From an uncultured Lachnospiraceae bacterium (GTDB taxonomy: Bacteria; Bacillota; Clostridia; Lachnospirales; Lachnospiraceae), in NCBI GenBank assembly GCA_947175435.1, contig CAMWMS010000013.1:1-32998 (forward strand): a DNA stretch of 32,998 nucleotides, read 5' to 3'. Below the pieces are notes generated by a model, which saw nothing but the letters and a program-made list of their open reading frames with translations, made no database searches and was not told where the DNA came from. The position numbers and the translations under genes were made by a program. Positions within the stretch are counted from its first letter, which is position 1. Every line of letters starts with the position of its first letter. Below, in pieces: positions 10,024-16,980 of the stretch.

Positions 10024-10050
10024 GTATCTGCGATGCTTCCGCACAGATAC
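10024..10050. other. Intercistronic hairpin between pgsA and cinA
   Basis: GTATCTG (10024-10030) and CAGATAC (10044-10050) are perfect inverted repeats, and inner CG pairs extend the stem with a two-base bulge. No T-run follows on the minus strand, so it looks like an mRNA processing or stability element inside the 101-bp gap rather than a terminator. Confidence 0.5.
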
Positions 10051-10067
10051 AGGAACTCCCACACTGT

Positions 10068-10601
10068 CTACTTTGTATCTTTCATCACATCTTTATTCTT
10101 CACCAGATAATCAACCAGAGAAACCACCGTCAGGATGACTGCCGCCCACATCACGATATCCGTGACCAGACTGATCTGCGGGATATCCGCAATCATAAGA
10201 CAAATCATAACCATCTGGAACGTTGTCTTAAACTTTCCCCAGTAGCTTGCCGCGATCACTACGCCGTTGTCCGATGCGATCAACCGAAAACCGCTGATAA
10301 TGAACTCTCTGGCTATAATAACAATGACCATCCATGCCGCTATCTTCCCAAGCGATACCAGACAGATCAATGCAGAACACACAAGCAGCTTATCGGCCAG
10401 CGGGTCCATGAACTTGCCGAAATTCGTCACCAGATTATACTTTCTGGCGATCTTGCCGTCCAGCAGGTCTGTCAGACTCGCCACGATGAAAATCGCAAGT
10501 GCAATCCATTTATCGCTTGTTGTTATGTCAACCAATAAGAATACTACAAAAAACGGGATTAATATCACCCGAAACATCGTCAATTTATTGGGTAAATTCA
10601 T
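10068..10601 (-). CDS. pgsA: CDP-diacylglycerol--glycerol-3-phosphate 3-phosphatidyltransferase
   Basis: This 177-residue integral membrane enzyme makes phosphatidylglycerophosphate, the first committed step towards phosphatidylglycerol and cardiolipin. It has the complete CDP-alcohol phosphotransferase motif: DGKIARKYN, then eight residues on GKFMDPLAD, which supplies the metal-binding aspartates. Several hydrophobic helices are visible, including one at the N-terminus beginning near LTMFRVILIP. Length matches the family. Its start lies inside the end of rimO (17-base overlap) behind a GGAG ribosome binding site, so the two are translationally linked. Confidence 0.96.
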   Translation of the reverse strand: MNLPNKLTMFRVILIPFFVVFLLVDITTSDKWIALAIFIVASLTDLLDGKIARKYNLVTNFGKFMDPLADKLLVCSALICLVSLGKIAAWMVIVIIAREFIISGFRLIASDNGVVIAASYWGKFKTTFQMVMICLMIADIPQISLVTDIVMWAAVILTVVSLVDYLVKNKDVMKDTK

Positions 10602-11949
10602 CTTCTAATTCTCCAATCAAATCATATTCATTGGACGCCGTTATCCGTGCCCTGACAAAATCTCCCGTCATCAGCTCTCTGGCTGTATTCACGAAGAGAT
10701 AGCCGTCCACGTTAGGGGCATCTTTATAGGTCCGCGCCACATACGCATTCTCATCCGCAATCTTTCCCTCGATCATGGCTGTGACCACTTTACCGACCAT
10801 ATTCTCCGCGGCCTCAAAGGCGATTTCCTGCTGCAGCTCCATAAGCTGCGCCTGTCTCTCCTGCTTGATTTCCTCCGGTATCTGGTCGTCCATGATCGCT
10901 GCCGGGGTATCTTCTTCCTGAGAATAAGTGAAAACCCCCAGTCTGTCGAATTCCATCTGATCGATGAACTCCATGACCTCCTCATGGTCTTCTTCCGTTT
11001 CTCCCGGGAATCCGGTAATCAGCGTCGTCCGCAGACAGATATCGGGAATCTCCCGCCGCAGTTTTGCTATGACATCCTGCAGCTGCTGCCTGTCGGTTCT
11101 ACGGCCCATTCTTTTTAATATGCTGTCGGAAGCATGTTGGATCGGCAGATCCAGATAATGACAGACCTTCTTTTCCTCCCGAATCGTACGGATCAGCTCA
11201 TCATCGATCTCCTCCGGATAACAGTAGAGGATTCTGACCCAGTAAATACCGCTTATCTCACAAAGCTTGTGCAGAAGCTCCGGCAAAGCCTTATGTCCGT
11301 AGATATCCAAACCGTAGAGCGTCGTCTCCTGCGCCACGAGAATCAGTTCTTTCACACCTCTCTCAGCCAGCTTACGCGCTTCCTGCATCAGACTCTCCAT
11401 CGGCACGCTGCGGTAACTTCCCCGCACCTTCGGAATGATGCAGTAGGTGCAGTGCTTGTCACACCCTTCCGCAATCTTCAGGTAAGCGTAATGTCCTCCG
11501 GTGGTTACCATCCTCTCCACGCCGGTCAGCGGTTTCTCATCCAGACTCTTATAATGATTCTCTCTGATGCCATGGGATACTTCGTCCAGTACCCTCACCA
11601 CTTCATCGATTGCCATCGTACCGAGGATCGCATCCACTTCCGGAATCTCTGTCTGGATCTCTTCCCGATAGCGCTGGGCCAGACAGCCGGTTACCAGCAG
11701 AATCTCAATATCACCTGTTTTCTTGAGTTCCGCCATCTCTAAGATCGTGTTGATACTCTCTTCTTTGGCATCGTTAATGAAACAGCAGGTGTTAATCACC
11801 ACAATATCCGCTTCCCGTTCATCATCGGTAAATTCGTAACCGCTTTCAGCGAGCATTCCCAGCATCATCTCGGAATCCACCAGATTCTTGTCGCACCCTA
11901 AGGATATGAACAATACTTTTTTATTACTCTTCGTCGGAATCTTCTTCAC
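10585..11949 (-). CDS. rimO: Ribosomal protein S12 (Asp) methylthiotransferase RimO, radical SAM
   Basis: RimO adds a methylthio group to a conserved aspartate of ribosomal protein S12, using two iron-sulfur clusters. This 454-residue protein shows the N-terminal MTTase domain with cluster cysteines at Cys19 (SLGCDKN), Cys55/56 (NTCCF) and Cys89 (TGCLAQR). The radical SAM triad is Cys163, Cys167 and Cys170 (EGCDKHCTYC). A TRAM domain lies at the C-terminus. The start is a GTG inside the end of rpoZ, 26 bases overlapped, with AAGG upstream; this start adds about nine residues before the usual VLFISLGC beginning, so a later non-ATG start cannot be excluded. It sits between rpoZ and pgsA in the operon. 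Confidence 0.96.
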   Translation of the reverse strand: MKKIPTKSNKKVLFISLGCDKNLVDSEMMLGMLAESGYEFTDDEREADIVVINTCCFINDAKEESINTILEMAELKKTGDIEILLVTGCLAQRYREEIQTEIPEVDAILGTMAIDEVVRVLDEVSHGIRENHYKSLDEKPLTGVERMVTTGGHYAYLKIAEGCDKHCTYCIIPKVRGSYRSVPMESLMQEARKLAERGVKELILVAQETTLYGLDIYGHKALPELLHKLCEISGIYWVRILYCYPEEIDDELIRTIREEKKVCHYLDLPIQHASDSILKRMGRRTDRQQLQDVIAKLRREIPDICLRTTLITGFPGETEEDHEEVMEFIDQMEFDRLGVFTYSQEEDTPAAIMDDQIPEEIKQERQAQLMELQQEIAFEAAENMVGKVVTAMIEGKIADENAYVARTYKDAPNVDGYLFVNTARELMTGDFVRARITASNEYDLIGELEDEFTQ

Positions 11950-12169
11950 TTGTGATTTTCACCTTGCCCTGATTCAATTCCTCTACAGCAACAGAGAGCG
12001 GTTTCTTGCCTTTGCAGTCAACCAGGCCTTCATCTCCTGCGATGATTTGTCTAGCCCGCTTGGACGTAGCCATCACGATGGAATATCTGCTGCTTACTAC
12101 AGGATCTTCCCCTTCCTCTACCTGACTGTTTACGACCTTAATCAGGTCTGCATAAGATGGATGTAACAT
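11924..12169 (-). CDS. rpoZ: DNA-directed RNA polymerase omega subunit
   Basis: This 81-residue protein is the omega subunit, which helps assemble and stabilise RNA polymerase around beta-prime. It has the typical N-terminal LHPSYADLIKVV followed by the conserved SRYSIVMATSKRARQI core and the KPLSVAVEEL stretch. Its ATG shares one base with the gmk stop codon (TAATG), and its 3' end overlaps rimO. The gmk-rpoZ order is the conserved Firmicutes arrangement, which supports the call for such a short gene. Confidence 0.93.
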   Translation of the reverse strand: MLHPSYADLIKVVNSQVEEGEDPVVSSRYSIVMATSKRARQIIAGDEGLVDCKGKKPLSVAVEELNQGKVKITSEEDSDEE

Positions 12170-12792
12170 TATTTTTCTCCTTCCAATTCTGTTCTGATAT
12201 TTTCTATAAACTCCTTATTTCTTTCAGGAGTGTTATGAGCTGCCGTTATGATCTCATGAAGCTGTCTGACGCAAATATCCAAGTCATCGTTGATCACAAT
12301 GTAATCGTACGCTTCGATGCCCTCCGCCTCCTCTGCGGCGCGGCGCATCCGCTTGTCGATCACTTCTTTCGTCTCAGTGCCTCTGCCTTCCAGCCTGCGC
12401 CTGAGCTCTTCTGCACTCGGCGGCATGACGAAGAGAAGTAATGCGTCCTCGTACTGCTTCTTGATCTTAAGCGCACCCTGGATCTCAATCTCCAGAATCA
12501 CATCTTTGCCGTCCGCAAGTTGCTGTTCTACATATTCCCGCGGCGTACCGTAATAGTTTTCACAATAACAGGCATATTCAATCAGCCCGTTCTCAGCGAT
12601 CTTACGCTCGAATTGTTCCTTTTGCAGGAAAAAATATTCTCTGCCGTCCTCTTCTCCCGGTCTGGGTTGTCTGGTCGTGGCCGAAATGGATAATGCGTAG
12701 CCCTCGTACTCTTCTAACAGTTTCTTTACCAAAGTGCCCTTGCCCGCTCCCGAAAATCCGGAAACAACGATCAATATGCCCTTACGTTTCAT
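12169..12792 (-). CDS. gmk: Guanylate kinase
   Basis: This 207-residue enzyme phosphorylates GMP (and dGMP) to the diphosphate with ATP. The P-loop GFSGAGKGT is at residues 12-20, and the GMP-binding segment with TTRQPRPGE and DGREYFF follows. The lid and C-terminal helices match family length. The start is preceded by GGGGAG and lies within the last codons of remA (11-base overlap). It sits in the conserved yicC-remA-gmk-rpoZ run. Confidence 0.96.
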   Translation of the reverse strand: MKRKGILIVVSGFSGAGKGTLVKKLLEEYEGYALSISATTRQPRPGEEDGREYFFLQKEQFERKIAENGLIEYACYCENYYGTPREYVEQQLADGKDVILEIEIQGALKIKKQYEDALLLFVMPPSAEELRRRLEGRGTETKEVIDKRMRRAAEEAEGIEAYDYIVINDDLDICVRQLHEIITAAHNTPERNKEFIENIRTELEGEK

Positions 12793-13042
12793 CTGTCTCC
12801 CCGCTTTCTGCCTGTGCTCTGCCCGATATGGTTTCCGGAAGCAGCGCCGATAACACGATCTGACTGTTCTCCATCACCAACACCGCTTTTGTCTTACGTC
12901 CCTGTGTCGCGTCAATTGCCATGCCGGATTCCTTCGCCTTCTGCACCATACGCTTAATAGGTGCGGAATCGGGACTTACAATGGCGATGATCTTGCCCGT
13001 ATTTACAACATTGCCGAAGCCTATGTGGATCAGCCTGCCCAT
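12782..13042 (-). CDS. remA: RemA-family (DUF370) regulatory protein
   Basis: This 86-residue protein begins with the family hallmark IHIGFGNVVN and contains the IVSPDSAPIKRMVQ and DATQGRKTKAV segments of DUF370/RemA. In Bacillus subtilis RemA is a DNA-binding activator of extracellular-matrix and osmoprotection genes; whether that role holds here is not known. It lies between yicC and gmk, its usual position, 15 bases after yicC and overlapping gmk. Confidence 0.93.
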   Translation of the reverse strand: MGRLIHIGFGNVVNTGKIIAIVSPDSAPIKRMVQKAKESGMAIDATQGRKTKAVLVMENSQIVLSALLPETISGRAQAESGETDET

Positions 13043-13057
13043 ACCCGGTTCCTCTCT

Positions 13058-13936
13058 CTACTCAATATTCTGAATCTGCTCCCGCACCTTCTCGATCTCA
13101 GTCTTTAACTCAATGGCACGGTTGGATATCTCTAAATCGTTGGCTTTAGACAAAATCGTATTTGCTTCCCGATTCATCTCCTGCGCAATAAAATCAAGTT
13201 TACGCCCGATGCTACCGCCCTGAACGAGATTTTCCCTTGTGGTCTCTATATGACTTCTAAGGCGCACCAGTTCTTCATCCACGCACACCTTATCCGCAAA
13301 GATCGTGACCTCCATAAGCAGCCGGCTTTCGTCCACTTTCACATCCTCGATCAGCTCTTTCACTTTCTCTTCCAGTTTCTGCCGGTACTCCACGATGATC
13401 TGCGGTGAACGTTCCGTAATATAATCCACATGGGTGAGCATACCGTCCAACTTCTCCACCAGATCGTTTTTGAGGTTTTCGCCTTCCTTGATCCGGGTCT
13501 CCACAAAACCTTCCGCCGCACCCTTGATCGCCTCACTTAAAAGTTGCCATAATTCCTCTTCGTCAACCGTCTGCTCCTCCATGCTGAACACTTCCGGATA
13601 TCTGGATAGCGTAGAGACACGGATATCATTATCCAGCGCAAAATCTTCCGCCATCTGTGTCAAATAGCCCATGTATTCCGCCGCCAGCTCCTTATTATAC
13701 TTCACGCATACATTAGACTCAGTGAGATCTTCATAAGTGATAAATATATCCACTTTACCTCTCTGGATATAATTCTTTAACTCGTTTCGTATCGCCGCTT
13801 CAAAGAAATTCAGCTTCTTAGGCATTTTAATACTCACGTCAAGATATCTGTGGTTGACGGATTTCATCTCCACACTGATCTTACGCGCTCCTTTGGCTAC
13901 CTCATATCTGCCGAAACCGGTCATGCTCTTTATCAT
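13058..13936 (-). CDS. yicC: YicC/YloC-family endoribonuclease
   Basis: The protein has 292 residues from the chosen start. It begins with the family-typical MIKSMTGFGRYE and has the VNHRYLDV segment; the C-terminal DUF1732 region holds GRKLDFIAQEMNREANT. Members of this family are reported to act as endoribonucleases. The frame stays open to 13993, but the 19 extra residues do not resemble the family, so the ATG at 13936 is preferred; an AAGG motif lies upstream at a slightly long distance. It is the first gene of the operon behind a strong promoter at 14018-14046. Confidence 0.93.
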   Translation of the reverse strand: MIKSMTGFGRYEVAKGARKISVEMKSVNHRYLDVSIKMPKKLNFFEAAIRNELKNYIQRGKVDIFITYEDLTESNVCVKYNKELAAEYMGYLTQMAEDFALDNDIRVSTLSRYPEVFSMEEQTVDEEELWQLLSEAIKGAAEGFVETRIKEGENLKNDLVEKLDGMLTHVDYITERSPQIIVEYRQKLEEKVKELIEDVKVDESRLLMEVTIFADKVCVDEELVRLRSHIETTRENLVQGGSIGRKLDFIAQEMNREANTILSKANDLEISNRAIELKTEIEKVREQIQNIE

Positions 13937-13998
13937 AATCGTATACTGGCCTTTCCGCCACAGCCAAGCTGTCCGCTCTGCTGCCGCCTTCATTGTAT

Positions 13999-14046
13999 AT
14001 CTGTGCGTACAGATTTAATTATAGAATAATTGTGGGAAGTAGTCAA
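13999..14046 (-). promoter_or_regulatory. Sigma-A-type promoter of the yicC operon with an inverted repeat at the start site
   Basis: On the minus strand, -35 TTGACT (14041-14046), a 17-base spacer and -10 TATAAT (14018-14023) form a near-consensus promoter. The predicted start near 14011 falls inside the inverted repeat ATCTGT-N4-ACAGAT (13999-14014), which could be an operator or a 5' hairpin. Confidence 0.8.
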
Positions 14047-14051
14047 GAAAG

Positions 14052-14080
14052 TTGAAAAGTATATGGGCGTGGTGTAAAAT
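14052..14080 (+). promoter_or_regulatory. Sigma-A-type promoter reading towards rqcH
   Basis: -35 TTGAAA (14052-14057), a 17-base spacer and -10 TAAAAT (14075-14080) give a good plus-strand promoter. Its -35 box is five bases from the -35 of the opposing yicC promoter. The transcript would carry a leader of about 280 bases containing the nested palindrome at 14114-14250. Confidence 0.7.
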
Positions 14081-14113
14081 GAGAGTTGCTATTCATACAT
14101 TGGAAAACCGGTC

Positions 14114-14250
14114 GCTCAGAGTGGAGATAATATCTGCGTCACCGCGCTCTCGCTCCGTAAAAAGCGTAGCGGACACTAGACTCGTAAAATACCTCGTCAA
14201 GTGCCGACGCTTTTTAAGGGGTTCCTTCAGATATTATCTCCACTCTGAGC
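14114..14250. repeat. 137-bp nested palindrome in the rqcH leader (MITE-like or structured RNA)
   Basis: Two 23-base arms, 14114-14136 and 14228-14250, are perfect inverted repeats; the arm starts GCTCAGAGTGGAG. Inside them is a second inverted repeat, AAAAAGCGT with ACGCTTTTT, continued by CGG/CCG and CACT/AGTG with small bulges. The whole unit could fold into one long rod in RNA or single-stranded DNA. It has no coding potential of note. No target-site duplication is obvious at its edges. Confidence 0.85.
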
Positions 14251-14365
14251 TTAGGTTATGACGTAGATGTGAAAAGTAACAATGAAGATACTATTTATAC
14301 GTTCACTAAAAGTGACGCCTGAACAGATAGAAAATTTTATTAATTATAGTAAGGATATTAAAATC

Positions 14366-16249
14366 ATGGCTTTTGACGGAATCACAATTGCAAACATTAC
14401 GAAAGAACTGCATGATACGCTTCTCGGCGGACGAATCTATAAGATCGCGCAGCCGGAAAGCGATGAGCTTATGCTGACAATCAAAAATAACAGTTCTCAA
14501 TACCGGCTGCTGCTGTCTGCAAATGCTTCTCTGCCGCTGGTCTATCTGACGGAGACGAACAAACCCAGCCCGATGACTGCCCCGGGCTTCTGTATGCTTC
14601 TGCGCAAGCATTTACAGAACGCCAGAATTATCGGCATATCCCAGCCCGGTCTGGAACGAATCATTCATCTGGAACTGGAGCACTTGAATGAGCTGGGCGA
14701 TCTCTGCCGCAAGAAACTGATCATAGAGATCATGGGCAAACATAGCAACATTATTTTCTGCGACGGTCAGGACAAGATAATCGACAGTATCAAGCATATC
14801 TCAGGTATGGTGAGTTCCGTCCGAGAGGTGCTGCCGGGCAGAGATTACTTCATCCCGCAGACGCAGAATAAGTGGAATCCGCTCAGATTCTGTGCAATAT
14901 ATACTGATATGATGGCGGGAAATGTATCCGAAGCGCTGACCGACACTCCTTTGGACAAACAGACAGATGAAGAAACCGAAGCTATATACCTGCCTGCTGC
15001 TTCCGTATTCGCGAAAGTCGATGAAAGCGCCGAGTTCTTGAGTTATGTAAACTTATATGAACATATGCACGAAAAACCCATGGCAACATATAAAGCGCTT
15101 TACACTTCCTATACCGGTCTCTCCCCTATTATAGCGCAGGAAATCTGTTATCGTTCTGGGATAGACGGTGATCTGCCCGCCAACGTACTGGAAGAGAATT
15201 CATTGCATGCGCTCTACGATACGCTCACGGACATGATGTCTCAGGTCGTGTCGGGTAGTTTTGCTCCGTCCATTATTTATGATGGCCGGGAACCTATCGA
15301 ATTTGCTTCACTGCCGCTGACGCTTTACGCAGATAAAACCGTCAAATCCTATGATTCCGTCAGTGTCGTTCTGGAGCAATACTATGCGGAGCGCAGTACG
15401 GTAACACGCATCCGTCAGAAATCCGTTGACCTGCGCAAGATCGTGCAGACCGCTTTAGAGCGAAATGTGAAGAAATATGACCTACAGATGAAACAGATGA
15501 AAGATACCGATAAGCGCGAACAGTACAAAGTATACGGCGAACTGCTCAACACTTACGGCTACAACATAGACCCCGGTGCGAAATCCATGGAAGCGCTAAA
15601 CTACTATACCAATGAGACTGTCACAATTCCGCTGGATGATACGCTCACACCGCAGGAAAATGCCAAGAAATATTTCGATAAATACGGCAAAATGAAAAGA
15701 ACATACGAAGCGCTCTCCGAATTAACCATTCAAGTCAAAGAAGAGATTGAACACTTGGAGTCTATTCTGGCAGCTCTGGATATCGCCCTTCAGGAAGAAG
15801 ATCTCGTGGAGATCAAGGAAGAGTTGATCGAGAGCGGTTATATTCGCAGGAAGGGCGGCACGAAAAAGACCAAGATCACCAGCAAGCCTTTTCACTATAT
15901 TAGTAGCGATGGTTTCCATATGTATGTGGGCAAGAATAATTATCAGAACGATGAACTGACTTTCAAGTTCGCCACCGGCAATGACTGGTGGTTCCACGCC
16001 AAGCAAAAAGCCGGATCTCATGTCATCGTCAAGACCGAAGGAAAAGAACTGCCAGACCGCACCTTCGAGGAAGCCGCAAGACTCGCTGCCTACTATTCCA
16101 AAGGGCGCGAACAGAACAAGGTGGAGATCGACTATATTCAGAAAAAGCATGTGAAAAAACCGGCTGGAGCCAAGCCGGGATTTGTCGTATACTATACGAA
16201 TTATTCCATGGCTATCGACTCGGATATTTCGGGAATAGAGATGGTCTGA
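14366..16249 (+). CDS. rqcH: RqcH (NFACT family) ribosome quality-control factor
   Basis: This 627-residue protein starts with the conserved MAFDGIT at the ATG of 14366, preceded by AAGGA ten bases upstream. The open frame extends back to 14282, but those residues do not belong to the family. The N-terminal NFACT-N/FbpA domain, helical middle region with a coiled coil (about residues 350-500) and C-terminal NFACT-R (DUF814) domain with GNDWWFHAKQKAGSHV are all present. By family knowledge RqcH binds obstructed 50S-peptidyl-tRNA complexes and recruits tRNA-Ala to add poly-alanine tails; older annotations call it fibronectin-binding protein FbpA. It is the only intact plus-strand gene in the window and ends at a shared bidirectional terminator. 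Confidence 0.95.
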   Translation: MAFDGITIANITKELHDTLLGGRIYKIAQPESDELMLTIKNNSSQYRLLLSANASLPLVYLTETNKPSPMTAPGFCMLLRKHLQNARIIGISQPGLERIIHLELEHLNELGDLCRKKLIIEIMGKHSNIIFCDGQDKIIDSIKHISGMVSSVREVLPGRDYFIPQTQNKWNPLRFCAIYTDMMAGNVSEALTDTPLDKQTDEETEAIYLPAASVFAKVDESAEFLSYVNLYEHMHEKPMATYKALYTSYTGLSPIIAQEICYRSGIDGDLPANVLEENSLHALYDTLTDMMSQVVSGSFAPSIIYDGREPIEFASLPLTLYADKTVKSYDSVSVVLEQYYAERSTVTRIRQKSVDLRKIVQTALERNVKKYDLQMKQMKDTDKREQYKVYGELLNTYGYNIDPGAKSMEALNYYTNETVTIPLDDTLTPQENAKKYFDKYGKMKRTYEALSELTIQVKEEIEHLESILAALDIALQEEDLVEIKEELIESGYIRRKGGTKKTKITSKPFHYISSDGFHMYVGKNNYQNDELTFKFATGNDWWFHAKQKAGSHVIVKTEGKELPDRTFEEAARLAAYYSKGREQNKVEIDYIQKKHVKKPAGAKPGFVVYYTNYSMAIDSDISGIEMV

Positions 16250-16289
16250 AATTTCTCCCATTGGTGCTCTTTCCGTCTCTGAGACATTC

Positions 16290-16346
16290 AAAAAAGTTCC
16301 CATGCCGGATTCTCATAAATGAATTCTCCGGCACGAGGAACTTTTT
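16290..16346. terminator. Bidirectional intrinsic terminator between rqcH and the coat-like gene
   Basis: A long stem pairs AAAAAGTTCC (16291-16300) with GGAACTTTTT (16337-16346), and TGCCGGA (16303-16309) with TCCGGCA (16327-16333). The A-run and T-run on either side serve both converging transcripts. Confidence 0.88.
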
Positions 16347-16370
16347 ACTTATATTTATGCTACACTTTTC

Positions 16371-16631
16371 TTAAAGCGTCTGCGAAGAGAACAGTGATTT
16401 CACATGATCGATTTCCGCCTGTGTCGCTTTTGCGGCCGGCACATAGTACGATTTTTCACGTGCGATCTGATATAATTCCTCCTGAGACTGCTCGCAGGCG
16501 TTACGGAACTGCTTTAATGTCTGCTTTAACTCCTTATTCTCTGTCTGGGCGATCATCTCACCGAAACGCACCAGTTCTCCGTTGATACCGGTAAGCGTAT
16601 CCGCTACCATTGTTTTTTCTTCCATCTGCAT
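16371..16631 (-). CDS. Small CotF-like spore coat family protein
   Basis: This 86-residue helical protein resembles short CotF-like spore coat proteins: a run of amphipathic helices, a central Gln/Glu-rich segment and a YYVPAAKATQAEI tail. The ATG at 16631 follows AAGGAG with eight bases spacing. An upstream in-frame GTG at 16640 lies inside the ribosome binding site and is rejected. The neighbouring small gene encodes a protein of similar type. Spore coat assignment is by resemblance and context; a ferritin-like helical fold without a coat role is the alternative. Confidence 0.7.
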   Translation of the reverse strand: MQMEEKTMVADTLTGINGELVRFGEMIAQTENKELKQTLKQFRNACEQSQEELYQIAREKSYYVPAAKATQAEIDHVKSLFSSQTL

Positions 16632-16705
16632 AATTCGCACTCCTTTTCTTTATATTCCACCTACATTTCACATATTGCACATTGCCGCATTCAAAACAGC
16701 ATCCG

Positions 16706-16891
16706 TTATCTCAAATACTCCATCAACTGCTGCTTATTCTGCATCGCAGACTGCGCTCCTTTTTCAAAAAACTGCTTTACCTTCGTATCGGACGCACACT
16801 GCGCGTATTCTTTCATCTTGCAGTGCGTCACATCGTAGCCGCCCATGAGGTGACGAAGATTCTGTAGATCTAACTCTGATAAGTTTGCCAT
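16706..16891 (-). CDS. Small CotF-like spore coat family protein
   Basis: This 61-residue protein has two predicted helices, with MGGYDVTHCKMKEYA near the middle, and resembles short coat-associated proteins of Clostridia. A near-perfect ribosome binding site, AGGAGGT (16898-16904), precedes the ATG. The site lies immediately after the terminator hairpin at 16912-16953. The gene probably pairs with the 86-residue gene 74 bases downstream. Confidence 0.7.
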   Translation of the reverse strand: MANLSELDLQNLRHLMGGYDVTHCKMKEYAQCASDTKVKQFFEKGAQSAMQNKQQLMEYLR

Positions 16892-16911
16892 ATGATTACC
16901 TCCTAAAATAA

Positions 16912-16953
16912 AAATGATTGTCCTAAACAGTATTTGTTATTGGACAATCATTT
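16912..16953 (-). terminator. Hairpin with T-run after the flippase gene, abutting the coat gene's ribosome binding site
   Basis: A perfect 12-bp stem (16912-16923 with 16942-16953) encloses an 18-base loop. On the minus strand it is followed by TTTTTATTTT and then directly by AGGAGGT. It fits a terminator for the flippase gene but also sits in the leader of the coat-like gene, so partial readthrough could feed the latter. Confidence 0.8.
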
Positions 16954-16980
16954 ATTCCGTTTCTCTGCTATTTTCTTTTT

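Noticed and set aside
14100-14265. Target-site duplication flanking the palindrome
   Set aside because: The bases outside the two arms (GTC on the left, TTA on the right) do not match, so transposition is not shown.
14282-14365. Extended start of rqcH at 14282
   Set aside because: The extra 28 residues do not resemble the family, whereas MAFDGIT at 14366 does and has AAGGA upstream.
15722-16303. A 193-codon minus-strand frame
   Set aside because: It lies antisense to the NFACT-R coding part of rqcH and has no recognisable domain.
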